Shown here piece after piece: positions 41,875 to 49,315 of a stretch of 64,000 nucleotides of DNA. The DNA is taken from assembly GCF_000265245.1 (NCBI RefSeq), contig NZ_AJKS02000013.1, forward strand, positions 29,338 to 93,337, given 5' to 3'. Position 1 is the stretch's first letter. Each line of letters opens with the position of its first letter. Made by a program: the position numbers and the translations under genes. The DNA is from Halomonas smyrnensis AAD6 (lineage in GTDB: Bacteria > Pseudomonadota > Gammaproteobacteria > Pseudomonadales > Halomonadaceae). The notes beneath the pieces are model-generated. The model was given only the letters and a program-made list of their open reading frames with translations, ran no database searches and was not told the DNA's origin.

Positions 41875-43405
41875 GGATCGAGGCATCGCCTACCTGGACA
41901 GCCTTGTAGATCAGCACCAGCAGGAGGGCGGTCGCCTCGAGCGCGTACAGGCCGCCATCTCACGGCTGGAAGATGACCCAGGCGCACTATTCGAGCAGAG
42001 CATCCTTGACGACATCACCGCCATCCGCCAGGAGAGCCCGGCGGACTGGCAGCGTGTCAGGGCAGCCGCCAAGAAAGCCAGGGTGCAGGTTGGCGAACTC
42101 GACAAGCTGACGCGGACCATGGGTAGCGGGGAGAGTGACCAGCTTTTCCCGACCATTCAGCCATGGGCGGAGCCAGTAGACGGGGCCGCCCTGGTCAGGG
42201 AGCTGTCTAGCACCCTGCGGCGCTTCGTGGTCTGTGAGCCAGAAGTGGCCGACGCGGCTGCGCTATGGATCACCTTCACTTGGTTCATTGACGAGGTGCA
42301 TGTCGCGCCCATCGCAAACATTACCGCGCCGCTACCGAACTGCGGCAAGTCCACTTTGCTCGAGTTCCTCGAAACGTTCGTCTTCCAGCCGCTCAAGTGC
42401 GACGGGATCAGTCCCGCCGCGCTGTTCCGGTCCATGGACAAGTGGCAGCCGACGATGCTGGTGGACGAGGTGGATACCTTCCTGCGCGATAACGAAGACG
42501 CCAGGGGCGTGCTCAACTCAGGACATCGCCGCAATGGCTTCATCATCCGGGTGGTGGGGGATGACCACGAGCCTAAGCGGTTCGCAACATGGGGAGCCAA
42601 GGCGCTGTGCGGTATCGGCAGCATTGCCAGCACGCTCGCCAGTCGGTCGATCCGCCTGGAGCTTCGCCGCAAGATGCCCGACGAGTCGGCGGAGAATATC
42701 CGCTTCATGGAGCCCGAGTTGCGTGACCGCCTACAGCGGCAGCTAGCTCGTCTGCACGAGGATCTAGCCCCAACCGTGGCAGCGTGCCGGCCAAAGCCCG
42801 TTCCTGGTCTGAGCAACCGTGCTGCCGACAACTGGGAGCCATTGCAGCAAGTGGCCGAGGCCATCGGCGGAGAGTGGCCGGAGCGGGTCAAGGTGGTCGC
42901 CATCACCGTTGCAAGGATGGATGACGAGGATCAGGCGTCGGACATCGGGACCGAGCTGCTGAAGGACATCAAGTCGGTCTTCGATGAGCGAATGATTCAG
43001 CGTATCCATACTGCCTCGCTCGTGGAGGCGCTGCACGGTACGCCAGAGGCCCCCTGGAACTCGTGGAATCGAGGCAAGCCGATCACTGACCGTCAGGTGG
43101 CGGCCAAGCTGGTCGAGTTCGGCATCAAGTCAAAGCGGCTGCGTATCGGGGAAACGAACAAGCGCGGGTACGAGCTGGCTGACTTCAAGGACGCGTTCCA
43201 GAGGTATCTTTCTCCGGGCACCCCCTCTCCAAGTGGAACAATGGAACATTCCAATGAAAACAGCCAGTTAGATGGTTTTGGAAGTGGAACACAGGGGGTC
43301 GATGTTCCAGATGGATTCGATGCTAAGCCACTGAAAATAAAGAATTGTTCCAATGTTCCACTTGGATCCCCCCATGCCAGCGAAAAGAACGGGGAGGAGT
43401 TTTGA
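41852..43405 (+). CDS. DUF3631-type ATPase, probable replication protein
   Basis: 517 residues. The N-terminal helical region is followed by an ATPase core with a P-loop-like PLPNCGKS (G165-K166-S167) and Walker B-like LVDEVD (D205-E206), then SGHRRNGFIIRVVG..., matching the DUF3631 family common in phage satellites and prophages, usually with a primase domain. The C-terminal 70 residues are low-complexity with several repeats of GT/NVP-like segments. ATG at 41852 behind GGAGGTGGGG. Likely helicase for element replication; no nickase or origin was identified. Confidence 0.85.
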   Translation: MTSAASIEDRGIAYLDSLVDQHQQEGGRLERVQAAISRLEDDPGALFEQSILDDITAIRQESPADWQRVRAAAKKARVQVGELDKLTRTMGSGESDQLFPTIQPWAEPVDGAALVRELSSTLRRFVVCEPEVADAAALWITFTWFIDEVHVAPIANITAPLPNCGKSTLLEFLETFVFQPLKCDGISPAALFRSMDKWQPTMLVDEVDTFLRDNEDARGVLNSGHRRNGFIIRVVGDDHEPKRFATWGAKALCGIGSIASTLASRSIRLELRRKMPDESAENIRFMEPELRDRLQRQLARLHEDLAPTVAACRPKPVPGLSNRAADNWEPLQQVAEAIGGEWPERVKVVAITVARMDDEDQASDIGTELLKDIKSVFDERMIQRIHTASLVEALHGTPEAPWNSWNRGKPITDRQVAAKLVEFGIKSKRLRIGETNKRGYELADFKDAFQRYLSPGTPSPSGTMEHSNENSQLDGFGSGTQGVDVPDGFDAKPLKIKNCSNVPLGSPHASEKNGEEF

Positions 43406-43701
43406 TGGCTGCCCTCGACTACCTCCGAGCCCACGACCTTCACGCCGAGCCAATGCCGGGCGGGCGCCTCTATGTGTGGCCTTCCGAGAACATCACCGAT
43501 GAGGCCCGCGTCTGGATCAAGTCACACAAGGCCGATCTGCTGCGAGAGCTGTCCCCGGCGAACAGCGACCGGCAAAGAAGCTGGCGTGTGATCGTCGGCG
43601 GCAAGGCCATGACCATGGTGTCGCGGGATCGGCTGCTTTCGCCAGAGGAGGCGCTGGAAGCCGCCCGGTCCCGCTGGACTGACGCCCGCATCAAGGGGTG
43701 A
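43405..43701 (+). CDS. TubC-docking-like small protein
   Basis: 98 residues. The first half, ALDYLRAHDLHAEPMPGGRLYVWPSENITDEARVWIKSHKADLLREL, resembles the TubC N-terminal docking domain often encoded beside phage-type DUF3631 genes. Starts at a TGATG overlap with the ATPase gene, so probably acts with it. Specific role unknown. Confidence 0.7.
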   Translation: MAALDYLRAHDLHAEPMPGGRLYVWPSENITDEARVWIKSHKADLLRELSPANSDRQRSWRVIVGGKAMTMVSRDRLLSPEEALEAARSRWTDARIKG

Positions 43702-43886
43702 ATGAAAGCGCCGGGGCTGACCATCCGTGGTCGGGGCTGCAAGGAGCAAGAGCAGCCATCCCTCCGGCGCATCCCGTAGGCGTTTTCGCAGTCCAAGGCG
43801 CCACCTTGAGCATGGCCCCCAGGCGTGGCCTCCTGCTGTACGAGATCACCGCCACCGTCTGTAAGCCGCCCATCTATTCTATTTAA
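43698..43886 (+). CDS. Possible small ORF at the end of the replication operon
   Basis: 62 codons from GTG 43698 (GTGA overlap with the previous stop; AAGGGG upstream). Contains ARAAIPPAHPVGVFAVQGATLS. No family assigned. Codon pattern is not decisive and it could be non-coding. Confidence 0.35.
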   Translation: MNESAGADHPWSGLQGARAAIPPAHPVGVFAVQGATLSMAPRRGLLLYEITATVCKPPIYSI

Positions 43887-43919
43887 TTGAATAAATAGCA
43901 CATTAATCGCTGGATGCAT

Positions 43920-43932
43920 TCGATTTTATCGA
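43920..43932. promoter_or_regulatory. Operator-like palindrome upstream of the morphogenesis genes
   Basis: TCGAT-TTT-ATCGA, perfect 5-bp arms, in an AT-rich intergenic stretch (about 43870-43960), which contrasts with the surrounding DNA. A second partial palindrome (atttaattgaataaat) lies at about 43880-43895. Likely regulatory DNA for the late genes; no clear -35/-10 pair. Confidence 0.4.
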
Positions 43933-43962
43933 CTAACATTGACTGTATAAATCCACAGTCTG

Positions 43963-44436
43963 ATGCCTGCCATGACTGATACCCGCCCAGGCCGCCCGCG
44001 TGGCCGACCCAATACCAAGCCCAGCAAGGCCGCCGTGGCGAACTATTACCGATTGCTCCAGGGCGCTGCCGACCAGGGCGACACCCTGGCTGCTGGCGTG
44101 CTGGTGATGAACGACACCGTGGACCGCCACTGCCGACAGGCGCGCACGGATCGACTGCGCCGTGAGTTAGAGAGCGAAGGCGGGACGATGAGCGAGATTC
44201 TTGGCCGGGGCCGGCGCTACCTGCTGGACCTGGCCGAACAGATCGACGAAGACCAGCCGCGCGATGCCGCTGGACTTCAGCAAGGGCAAGGGCTGCGTGA
44301 TGCCGCACCTGCCGAAACCACCGGCAAGGCTGGCTCGGCCGCTGGTGGCGACCCTGCGAGTTCAGGCGTGAGCGAGTCTCGCCGCGACTTGGGGAACGAG
44401 CACCCAACCCAAGCCGAACAGGAAACACCGCAATGA
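43963..44436 (+). CDS. AT-hook-like small protein preceding capsid
   Basis: 157 residues. The N-terminus holds an AT-hook-like motif, TRPGRPRGRPNTKPSK, followed by a helical segment with several Arg/Glu pairs and a long low-complexity C-terminus. Basic N-terminus suggests DNA binding; it may regulate the late genes or act as a packaging accessory. ATG at 43963 or 43972. Ends in an ATGA overlap with the capsid gene. Confidence 0.6.
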   Translation: MPAMTDTRPGRPRGRPNTKPSKAAVANYYRLLQGAADQGDTLAAGVLVMNDTVDRHCRQARTDRLRRELESEGGTMSEILGRGRRYLLDLAEQIDEDQPRDAAGLQQGQGLRDAAPAETTGKAGSAAGGDPASSGVSESRRDLGNEHPTQAEQETPQ

Positions 44437-45524
44437 CCAAGTCAAATGATGTGCAGCTGGTAGAGAACGCCCTGGACGAGTTCAACGGCCGGCTCAATGA
44501 GCACTACCAGAAGATGCAGGACCAGATTGACGAGCTGGCCCAAAAGAACGGCACCCCGGCCGGCTTCGGCCAGACCGGGCAGAAGTCTGTGTCTACCACC
44601 GTGGCCACTAGCGAGAAGTTGCAAGCCCTGCGCGACCGCTCTGTGAAGTCGGTGATCGTGCCGAGTGACGCGAGCATCAAGGCCGTGGTCGGCGATGCAG
44701 GTGGTGACGGTGACGATGCCTTTAACGTCCAACCGAACCGCGCCACGGGTGTCTTCAACGACCCGCGCCGCCGCCTGTCCCTGCTGGACCTGCTGCCGAC
44801 CATCCAGGTGAGCACCAACAGCTTTGAGTTCGTCTCGCTGGACGGCTTCGTGGACGCTGCCGCCTACCAGCTGGCCGAGGGTGACGCCAAGGCCGAGCAG
44901 GCCATGCCGACCGCGCTGCAAACCGCGAACATCGCCACCATTGCGGCCGTGCTGCATGCCTCTGAGCAGGTGCTGGCCGACACCCCGGCGCTGTCGCAGT
45001 TCATTCAATCCCGCCTGGTCTATGGCGTTCGCCAGAAGCTCGAGGCCGAGATTGTCGCGGGCGCTGGTGGAACCGGACAGATTAGCGGCCTGCTGACCGA
45101 GGCGACCGCCTTCACCCCGACCGCCAGCATTGCGAGTGCCGACGCCATCGGGGAAGCCATCGCGCACCTCGAGTCCCTTGGCTGGATGCCCGGCGCCGTG
45201 CTGCTGCACCCCAACGACTGGCAGACCATCCGTAGCGAGCGCACCTCTGGTGGCGAGTATGTGGCCACCGGCTGGGATTCCCCCGCCGGCCCGAACGTCT
45301 GGGGCGTGCCTGCCGTCGTTACCTCCGCCATGACCGAGGGCACGGTCGTCGTGATGGATCCGGCGCAGACCGTGATGCTCGACCGCATGTCGGCTGGCTT
45401 TGCCTTCAACTACTCCGGCGATGGCTTCACCACCAACGTCATCACCGGGCGCGCCGAGCTGCGTGCCGGCCTGGCTGTGATGGCTCCGACCGCGGTGCAG
45501 AAGTTCACCATCCCGGTCGCGTAA
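44433..45524 (+). CDS. HK97-fold phage major capsid protein
   Basis: 363 residues: N-terminal coiled-coil delta domain (about 5-45, VQLVENALDEFNGRLNEHYQKMQDQIDELAQ), then the HK97 capsid fold with LLDLLPTIQVSTNSFEFVS, EQVLADTPALSQFI, GWMPGAVLLHPNDWQTIRS and the C-terminal P-domain segment GRAELRAGLAVMAPTAVQKFTI. Delta domain presence implies a prohead protease would normally cleave it, but no protease gene is in the element. Translationally coupled to the preceding gene. Confidence 0.93.
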   Translation: MTKSNDVQLVENALDEFNGRLNEHYQKMQDQIDELAQKNGTPAGFGQTGQKSVSTTVATSEKLQALRDRSVKSVIVPSDASIKAVVGDAGGDGDDAFNVQPNRATGVFNDPRRRLSLLDLLPTIQVSTNSFEFVSLDGFVDAAAYQLAEGDAKAEQAMPTALQTANIATIAAVLHASEQVLADTPALSQFIQSRLVYGVRQKLEAEIVAGAGGTGQISGLLTEATAFTPTASIASADAIGEAIAHLESLGWMPGAVLLHPNDWQTIRSERTSGGEYVATGWDSPAGPNVWGVPAVVTSAMTEGTVVVMDPAQTVMLDRMSAGFAFNYSGDGFTTNVITGRAELRAGLAVMAPTAVQKFTIPVA

Positions 45525-45668
45525 GGAATGACCCGGGCCAGGCGGGGCGCGTGAGCGTATGACCTGGACGTGGCCACCAGCCCACGGGGTCAAGCTGGTA
45601 GCGGCGCATGCAGGTCCGTCTGACAGCCTGCATCCCGCGCCCGCCAGGGTAATCACCCTCGCATGCTA

Positions 45669-45712
45669 CCCGGCCGGCATGCGTTGGCCTGGCGGGAAAT
45701 GGCCGGGATTTT
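45669..45712 (+). terminator. Hairpin with T tract between capsid and small terminase
   Basis: cccggcc (45669-45675) pairs with ggccggg (45701-45707), followed by attttt. The loop is 25 nt. The surrounding 295 bp (45525-45819) hold no other gene; it may terminate or attenuate after the capsid gene. Confidence 0.5.
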
Positions 45713-45819
45713 TGTATCTGGATGACGAGGCAGCAAGGGGGAGGGGTAGTCGGATCCTCCACAGCGACCCGGCCCAGACCGCCGACGAAGTCTCGCTTTC
45801 ATCAAATGGAGTGCCCGCT

Positions 45820-46143
45820 TTGAAAAATTCCGCGCCAGAGCACCTGAGCGATGAGGCCCGCGCCTGGTGGGGCAAGCTGGCTGACGAGTACGGCATCGAC
45901 GACGAGGCCGGTCTACTGCTGCTGCAAACCGCCCTCGAGGCGTTCGACCGGATGCGCCAATGCCAGGCCGCGATTGCCCGCGACGGGGTGTCGATCGTGG
46001 ACCGCTTCGAGCAGATCAAGCCCCATCCGCTGCTGAACGGGGAGCGTGATTCCCGCTCGCAGATGCTCGCCGCCCTCAAGGCCATGAATCTTGACCTGGA
46101 GCCGCTGAGAGACGGCCCAGGCCGCCCGCCGGGGATTGCCTGA
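45820..46143 (+). CDS. P27-family phage terminase small subunit
   Basis: 107 residues from TTG 45820: SEEARAWWGKL-like N-terminus (LSDEARAWWGKLADEYGIDDEAGLLLLQTALEAFDRM), then RDGVSIVDRFEQIKPHPLLNGERDSRSQMLAALKAMNLD, the P27 signature. Such proteins recognise packaging sites and recruit the large terminase, which is not present here. GGAG 8 nt upstream supports the TTG; GTG 45811 is an alternative. Located downstream of capsid, the reverse of the usual phage order. Confidence 0.88.
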   Translation: MKNSAPEHLSDEARAWWGKLADEYGIDDEAGLLLLQTALEAFDRMRQCQAAIARDGVSIVDRFEQIKPHPLLNGERDSRSQMLAALKAMNLDLEPLRDGPGRPPGIA

Positions 46144-46355
46144 TGCCTACCACCAGAACACGCCGAGGACGCCGGAAATCGGCCCTGCCGGCCCATATTC
46201 AAGCCCTGTTCGACGTTGGCTGCGGCCACAGCACCATCGGCGATGACGAGTTCAAGCGCCTATGGGACGAGCACGGCGATCAACACCTCCGCACCCGTCC
46301 GGGAGATTGGGCGCTGTCGTGCTGGGGGCAACCGAACAAGGAGAATGACGCATGA
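46143..46355 (+). CDS. Small hypothetical element protein
   Basis: 70 residues (MPTTRTRRGRRKSALPAHIQALFDVGCGH...), very basic N-terminus. Starts at a TGATG overlap with the terminase gene and ends in ATGA overlap with the next. No family recognised. Confidence 0.65.
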   Translation: MPTTRTRRGRRKSALPAHIQALFDVGCGHSTIGDDEFKRLWDEHGDQHLRTRPGDWALSCWGQPNKENDA

Positions 46356-46519
46356 ACGAACCGCTGACCGCGCCCACCTATGAAGCCCAGATCGTGAACC
46401 GCTCGCGGGTGATGGCCACCCTTTGCGGGCGAGATCCCGAGGAGCTGAAAGAACGCGCCCACCGCTACGCCTCTGCGATGAACTGGCATCGAGCCATCGT
46501 CACCGTGTCGCAAGTCTGA
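46352..46519 (+). CDS. Small hypothetical element protein
   Basis: 55 residues (MNEPLTAPTYEAQIVNRSRVMATL...), helical. ATGA overlap on both sides (46353-46355 stop of the previous gene; its own TGA overlaps the connector ATG at 46519). No family recognised. Confidence 0.6.
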   Translation: MNEPLTAPTYEAQIVNRSRVMATLCGRDPEELKERAHRYASAMNWHRAIVTVSQV

Positions 46520-46734
46520 TGATTACCCTGGACGAAGCGTAAGCGTATCTCCGCGTGGACGATACCGCCGAGGACGCCCACATCACGGCGCTGATTGAGG
46601 CCGCACAGGAGCATGTCGCCCTCTACCTCGGCGCACCCCTTCCCGAATCAGCATGGCTATTGCGAGGCACCTATGAAGACGATCCATCTACACGGCGCGC
46701 TGGCCAAACAGTTTGGCGAATCCTTCTCGCTTGA
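46519..46734 (+). pseudogene. Disrupted head-tail connector (gp6-like)
   Basis: The frame starts MITLDEA then TAA at 46540, and continues AYLRVDDTAEDAHITALIEAAQEHVALYLGAPLPE, the N-terminal pattern of gp6-like connectors. After about codon 43 (46647) connector similarity ends and the tail assembly gene begins 26 bp later in another frame. So the gene has both an early stop and a 3' deletion. Could be re-initiated, but no start is evident. Confidence 0.75.
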
Positions 46735-47233
46735 TGTTCGCGACCCGGCCGAGGCGGTGCGCGCGCTGTCGATCCAACTGCCTGGCTTCGACGCCGCGAT
46801 TCGCGCCGGCGACTGGCACGTCATCCGTGGCTCGCTCGAGGACGGAGAATCGCTCAGCGAGAACGATCTGACGGTTGGGCTGGGCGCGGCCGGCGAGCTT
46901 CACCTGATGCCGGCCGTGGCCGGTGCCGGTGGCGATGGCATCTTCCAGACCATTGCCGGCGTCGTCATCGCCGCGGTCGGCTTCTATACGAAGCAGGGTT
47001 GGATGGTCAAAGCAGGCGTCGGCCTCGCTCTGGGCGGGGCCTCTCAGATGCTGGCCCCTTCGCCCCAGGTGAGCGACTACGGCAACCGTGAGCGCCCCGA
47101 TCAGCGGCCGTCTTTCCTCTTCGATGGCCCTGTGAACACCTCGACCCAAGGGCTGCCAGTGCCGCTGGTCTATGGCCGCGTGCGCGCCGGCAGCGTGGTG
47201 ATCAGTGCCGGGATGAACGCCGAGGAGCTTTGA
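46673..47233 (+). CDS. Lambda I-like tail assembly protein
   Basis: 186 residues: N-terminal ubiquitin-like beta-grasp (MKTIHLHGALAKQFGESFSLDVRDPAEAVRALSIQLPGF), a Gly-rich hydrophobic middle (VIAAVGFYTKQGWMVKAGVGLALGGASQML), and FLFDGPVNTSTQGLPVPLVYGRVRAGSVVISAG. This matches the TipI/lambda gpI group that assists tail-tip assembly. The tail-tip J gene that normally follows is absent. GAGG precedes ATG 46673. Confidence 0.88.
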   Translation: MKTIHLHGALAKQFGESFSLDVRDPAEAVRALSIQLPGFDAAIRAGDWHVIRGSLEDGESLSENDLTVGLGAAGELHLMPAVAGAGGDGIFQTIAGVVIAAVGFYTKQGWMVKAGVGLALGGASQMLAPSPQVSDYGNRERPDQRPSFLFDGPVNTSTQGLPVPLVYGRVRAGSVVISAGMNAEEL

Positions 47234-47356
47234 ACCGCGACCAAACAGGATGCCGGATGCGTTCGAGTCGCCAGCCGCAAGCTCTCGCGTAAGGGGGCAT
47301 GTCTGGGGGCATGTTGCTGGCGCTGATGTCCGAGAATCGGACAACGGTGAGGATGG

Positions 47357-47461
47357 ATGGCTTTGTTCTGGTGGATACACGAGAACCGCGAAGCCCAGGT
47401 GATGGGACGCATCACGGACGAACGCCTGCTGCACTTTCATCGGGTAGGGCTCGGCATGTGA
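47357..47461 (+). CDS. Possible small ORF at the end of the element
   Basis: 34 codons, MALFWWIHENREAQVMGR..., behind GGTGAGGATGG. Good ribosome site but no known family. The rest of 47234-47674 shows no other gene; it contains the AT-rich attR arm region. Confidence 0.35.
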   Translation: MALFWWIHENREAQVMGRITDERLLHFHRVGLGM

Positions 47462-47674
47462 GCCTGCCTGGACCGTAGTAGCTGGACGGGGATCAGTCGG
47501 AGAGTGCCCCGCATGGACAAAACCCCGTCAGCCGGCAGGCGTGGCTATACCTCCGACGCCGTGGCCGGCCCCTACCATGGCGTATCATAGGAGATCATCG
47601 TATATGTTGGCTTTAATGTTGGGTATGTATATATAGGCTTCATAAGTCGCTGATTAAAAAAGCATGAAAGCAGA

Positions 47675-47688
47675 CTCCCCCTCCGCCA
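47675..47688. other. attR core
   Basis: 14-bp copy of the tRNA-Ser 3' end. Arm-type repeats ATGTTGG (47604-47610) and ATGTTGGGTA (47616-47625) lie 50-70 bp inside, matching ATGTTGGGTA at 38109 near attL. Confidence 0.85.
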
Positions 47689-47700
47689 CGAATTCTGAGA

Positions 47701-47728
47701 AAAGCCGCTGAGAAATCAGCGGCTTTTT
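47701..47728 (+). terminator. Terminator just outside attR
   Basis: 11-bp stem (47701-47711 / 47716-47726) with GAAA tetraloop and T-rich tail. Probably the original terminator of tRNA-Ser before integration. Confidence 0.8.
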
Positions 47729-48153
47729 CTTTATCTATATCCTCACAACCCATACTCCAGCCCATACTTTGTGCCTGGCTTTCTTAGGTACGACCTGGAT
47801 GCCGTTGGATAGTGTTTTCTGCCGCGTTGCTCCACTCCTTCGAAAGCGCTCCCTACTGAGCTACACAGGCCGTAGTGCATCTAGCAGGATGCTAGGAAAA
47901 GAGAAGTTGGGTTCGCCCAACAGCTCTAGCAACGGACGTATCGGCAGCCAGCGCCAGTTGCAGCCACTGGCTGATGTCGTTGCTCTGGAACAGGATCGCC
48001 TCGTCTTTTACAGGGCCCAGCGTGTTGCCGCGTATTGACTCCACCGCTAGGTGTGATCTCTCTGTAGGTTATTCATCGGGAGCGTCCCTGAAGGGCTGGA
48101 GGTGCGGCCCAGGGCTCCTTTCAAGGGCCCCGAGTCGCATTCGGGGAAAGCTC
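47729..48153. other. Non-coding or decayed stretch right of attR
   Basis: About 425 bp with no convincing gene. A plus-strand frame at 47769-48038 has no recognisable family. Minus-strand frames show short gene-like segments interrupted by stops, so it may be a decayed gene. Confidence 0.5.
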
Positions 48154-49221
48154 TCAACCGTCAGCCCAATGTTTTTGACGGAGCGCCAGGGGCGTCTGGC
48201 CGAACCATTTCACGAAGGCGCGATGAAAGCTCGTGGCCTGTTCATAGCCCACCAGAAATCCGATTTCCTGCACGCTGAGATCGCTGCCCAGCAGATAGCG
48301 TCTGGCCAATCTCATCCTGACCTCGTAGTTGATATGGCGAAAGGTGCGTCCCTGTTCCCTCAGTCGCCGGCGCAGCGTGTGCGGTGGCAGGCGGAAATGC
48401 ACCGCCGTCTGTTCCAGGGTCGGGAAAGGAATGCGCGCGTTCTGCACCAGGTAATAGCGCACATCCTCGACCAGTGAGGCTTGGGCTTGCCGCTTGTCGC
48501 GGGCCTCCAGCGCATACTCGTTGCATAGCCGGGATACCGAGGGATTGGCCGACGAGAAACGCCGCCGGTAATACTCGACCGGCACATACAGGCCCGGTTG
48601 CGAGGCGGCGAAGACTACCCGGCCTGGGAAGATCTCATGATATAGCCTGGTATCGCCGGGCCTAGCATAAGGAAAGTGTACCTCCATGTGTGTGTCCGAC
48701 GTCAATTCGGGCAGGCGCTGGCAGATCCAGCGCCAAGTGCCGGCTAGCCACTCGTCACAGAAGGCGTCGCGTGCCGAGGCGCTCATCGCCGGCACGACGA
48801 GCAGCAGCTTGGCGTGACGCTCGTTGACCTCCCGTTGCGTTCTCAAGGGATGTGGCAGCAGGCCAGCGCCCCAGCGTCCTAGCGAGATGTCCCAGGAACG
48901 CTGTAGGTTGGAGGCGCTGATCAAGGCGTAGCCGAGGATGCCTAGGTCGAAGATGTCGTAGCTGTGGCCCAGACGCAGGTGAAAATGCTCACTGGAGAGC
49001 AGCGGCGCGCTCTCCTGAAGCAGTCGAAAGTACTGCGTCAGGCTGATGGTCATGCCGTGGTCGGCGGCGTCGCGCGGCAGTTTGAGCCCCTGGATCAACG
49101 CCATCAGCGAGTCATCGCGTTTGCCGCTGGCCTCAGCCATGGCCAAGAAGCGACCGTAGAGTTGACGCGCGGCGTAGTTGAGGTCGAAGGGCGGGGCGGT
49201 GGTCGTCGCGCCGATTGTCAT
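48154..49221 (-). CDS. AraC-family transcriptional regulator (OruR/ArgR-type)
   Basis: 355 residues: N-terminal arabinose-binding-like effector domain of the GntR-unrelated AraC_N2 type (about 20-210, with YFRLLQESAPLLSSEHFHLRLG), and a C-terminal double HTH (about 255-350: TAVHFRLPPHTLRRRLREQGRTFRHINYEVRMRLARRYLLGSDLSVQEIGFLVGYEQATSFHRAFVKWFGQTP). Divergent from the amidohydrolase operon, so most likely its activator. Effector unknown, presumably the transported substrate or product. Confidence 0.9.
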   Translation of the reverse strand: MTIGATTTAPPFDLNYAARQLYGRFLAMAEASGKRDDSLMALIQGLKLPRDAADHGMTISLTQYFRLLQESAPLLSSEHFHLRLGHSYDIFDLGILGYALISASNLQRSWDISLGRWGAGLLPHPLRTQREVNERHAKLLLVVPAMSASARDAFCDEWLAGTWRWICQRLPELTSDTHMEVHFPYARPGDTRLYHEIFPGRVVFAASQPGLYVPVEYYRRRFSSANPSVSRLCNEYALEARDKRQAQASLVEDVRYYLVQNARIPFPTLEQTAVHFRLPPHTLRRRLREQGRTFRHINYEVRMRLARRYLLGSDLSVQEIGFLVGYEQATSFHRAFVKWFGQTPLALRQKHWADG

Positions 49222-49280
49222 AAAATGCTAGCTCTTTGTCATGTAATGCTAGTTAGATGATGCTCAAGCGTTTTTATACT
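49215..49280 (+). promoter_or_regulatory. AraC-type operator and promoter of the amidohydrolase operon
   Basis: Two 17-bp direct repeats, TTGTCATaaAATGCTAG at 49215-49231 and TTGTCATgtAATGCTAG at 49236-49252 (15 of 17 identical, 21-bp centre spacing), then TATACT at 49275-49280. The -35 position (49252-49257) is poor and touches the second repeat, as expected for an activator-dependent promoter. The first repeat also overlaps the regulator's start codon. Confidence 0.75.
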
Positions 49281-49315
49281 CCACTGCAACGACAAGCACA
49301 ATGGAGTGGAACTTG

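Larger units (their letters stand above)
37970..47688. mobile_element. Integrated satellite-like element at tRNA-Ser(GGA), about 9.7 kb
   Basis: Bounded by the 14-bp direct repeat ctccccctccgcca at 37970-37983 (inside tRNA-Ser) and 47675-47688. Gene order from the tRNA: P4-type integrase, hypothetical, AlpA, Ash-like ORF, several tiny overlapping genes, CHC2 zinc-finger protein, DUF3631 ATPase, then capsid, small terminase, broken connector and tail assembly I. Apart from the integrase and the gene at 39424 the genes are tightly overlapped, all on the plus strand. No portal, prohead protease, large terminase, lysis, relaxase or conjugation gene was found. Best read as a capsid-encoding phage satellite or a satellite-like prophage remnant. 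Confidence 0.85.

Noticed and set aside
37970..47688. Integrative conjugative element
   Set aside because: No relaxase, coupling protein or type IV secretion gene; the gene set is phage-like.
47769..48038. Plus-strand ORF of 89 codons right of attR
   Set aside because: No ribosome site, no recognised family, and both strands look non-coding here.
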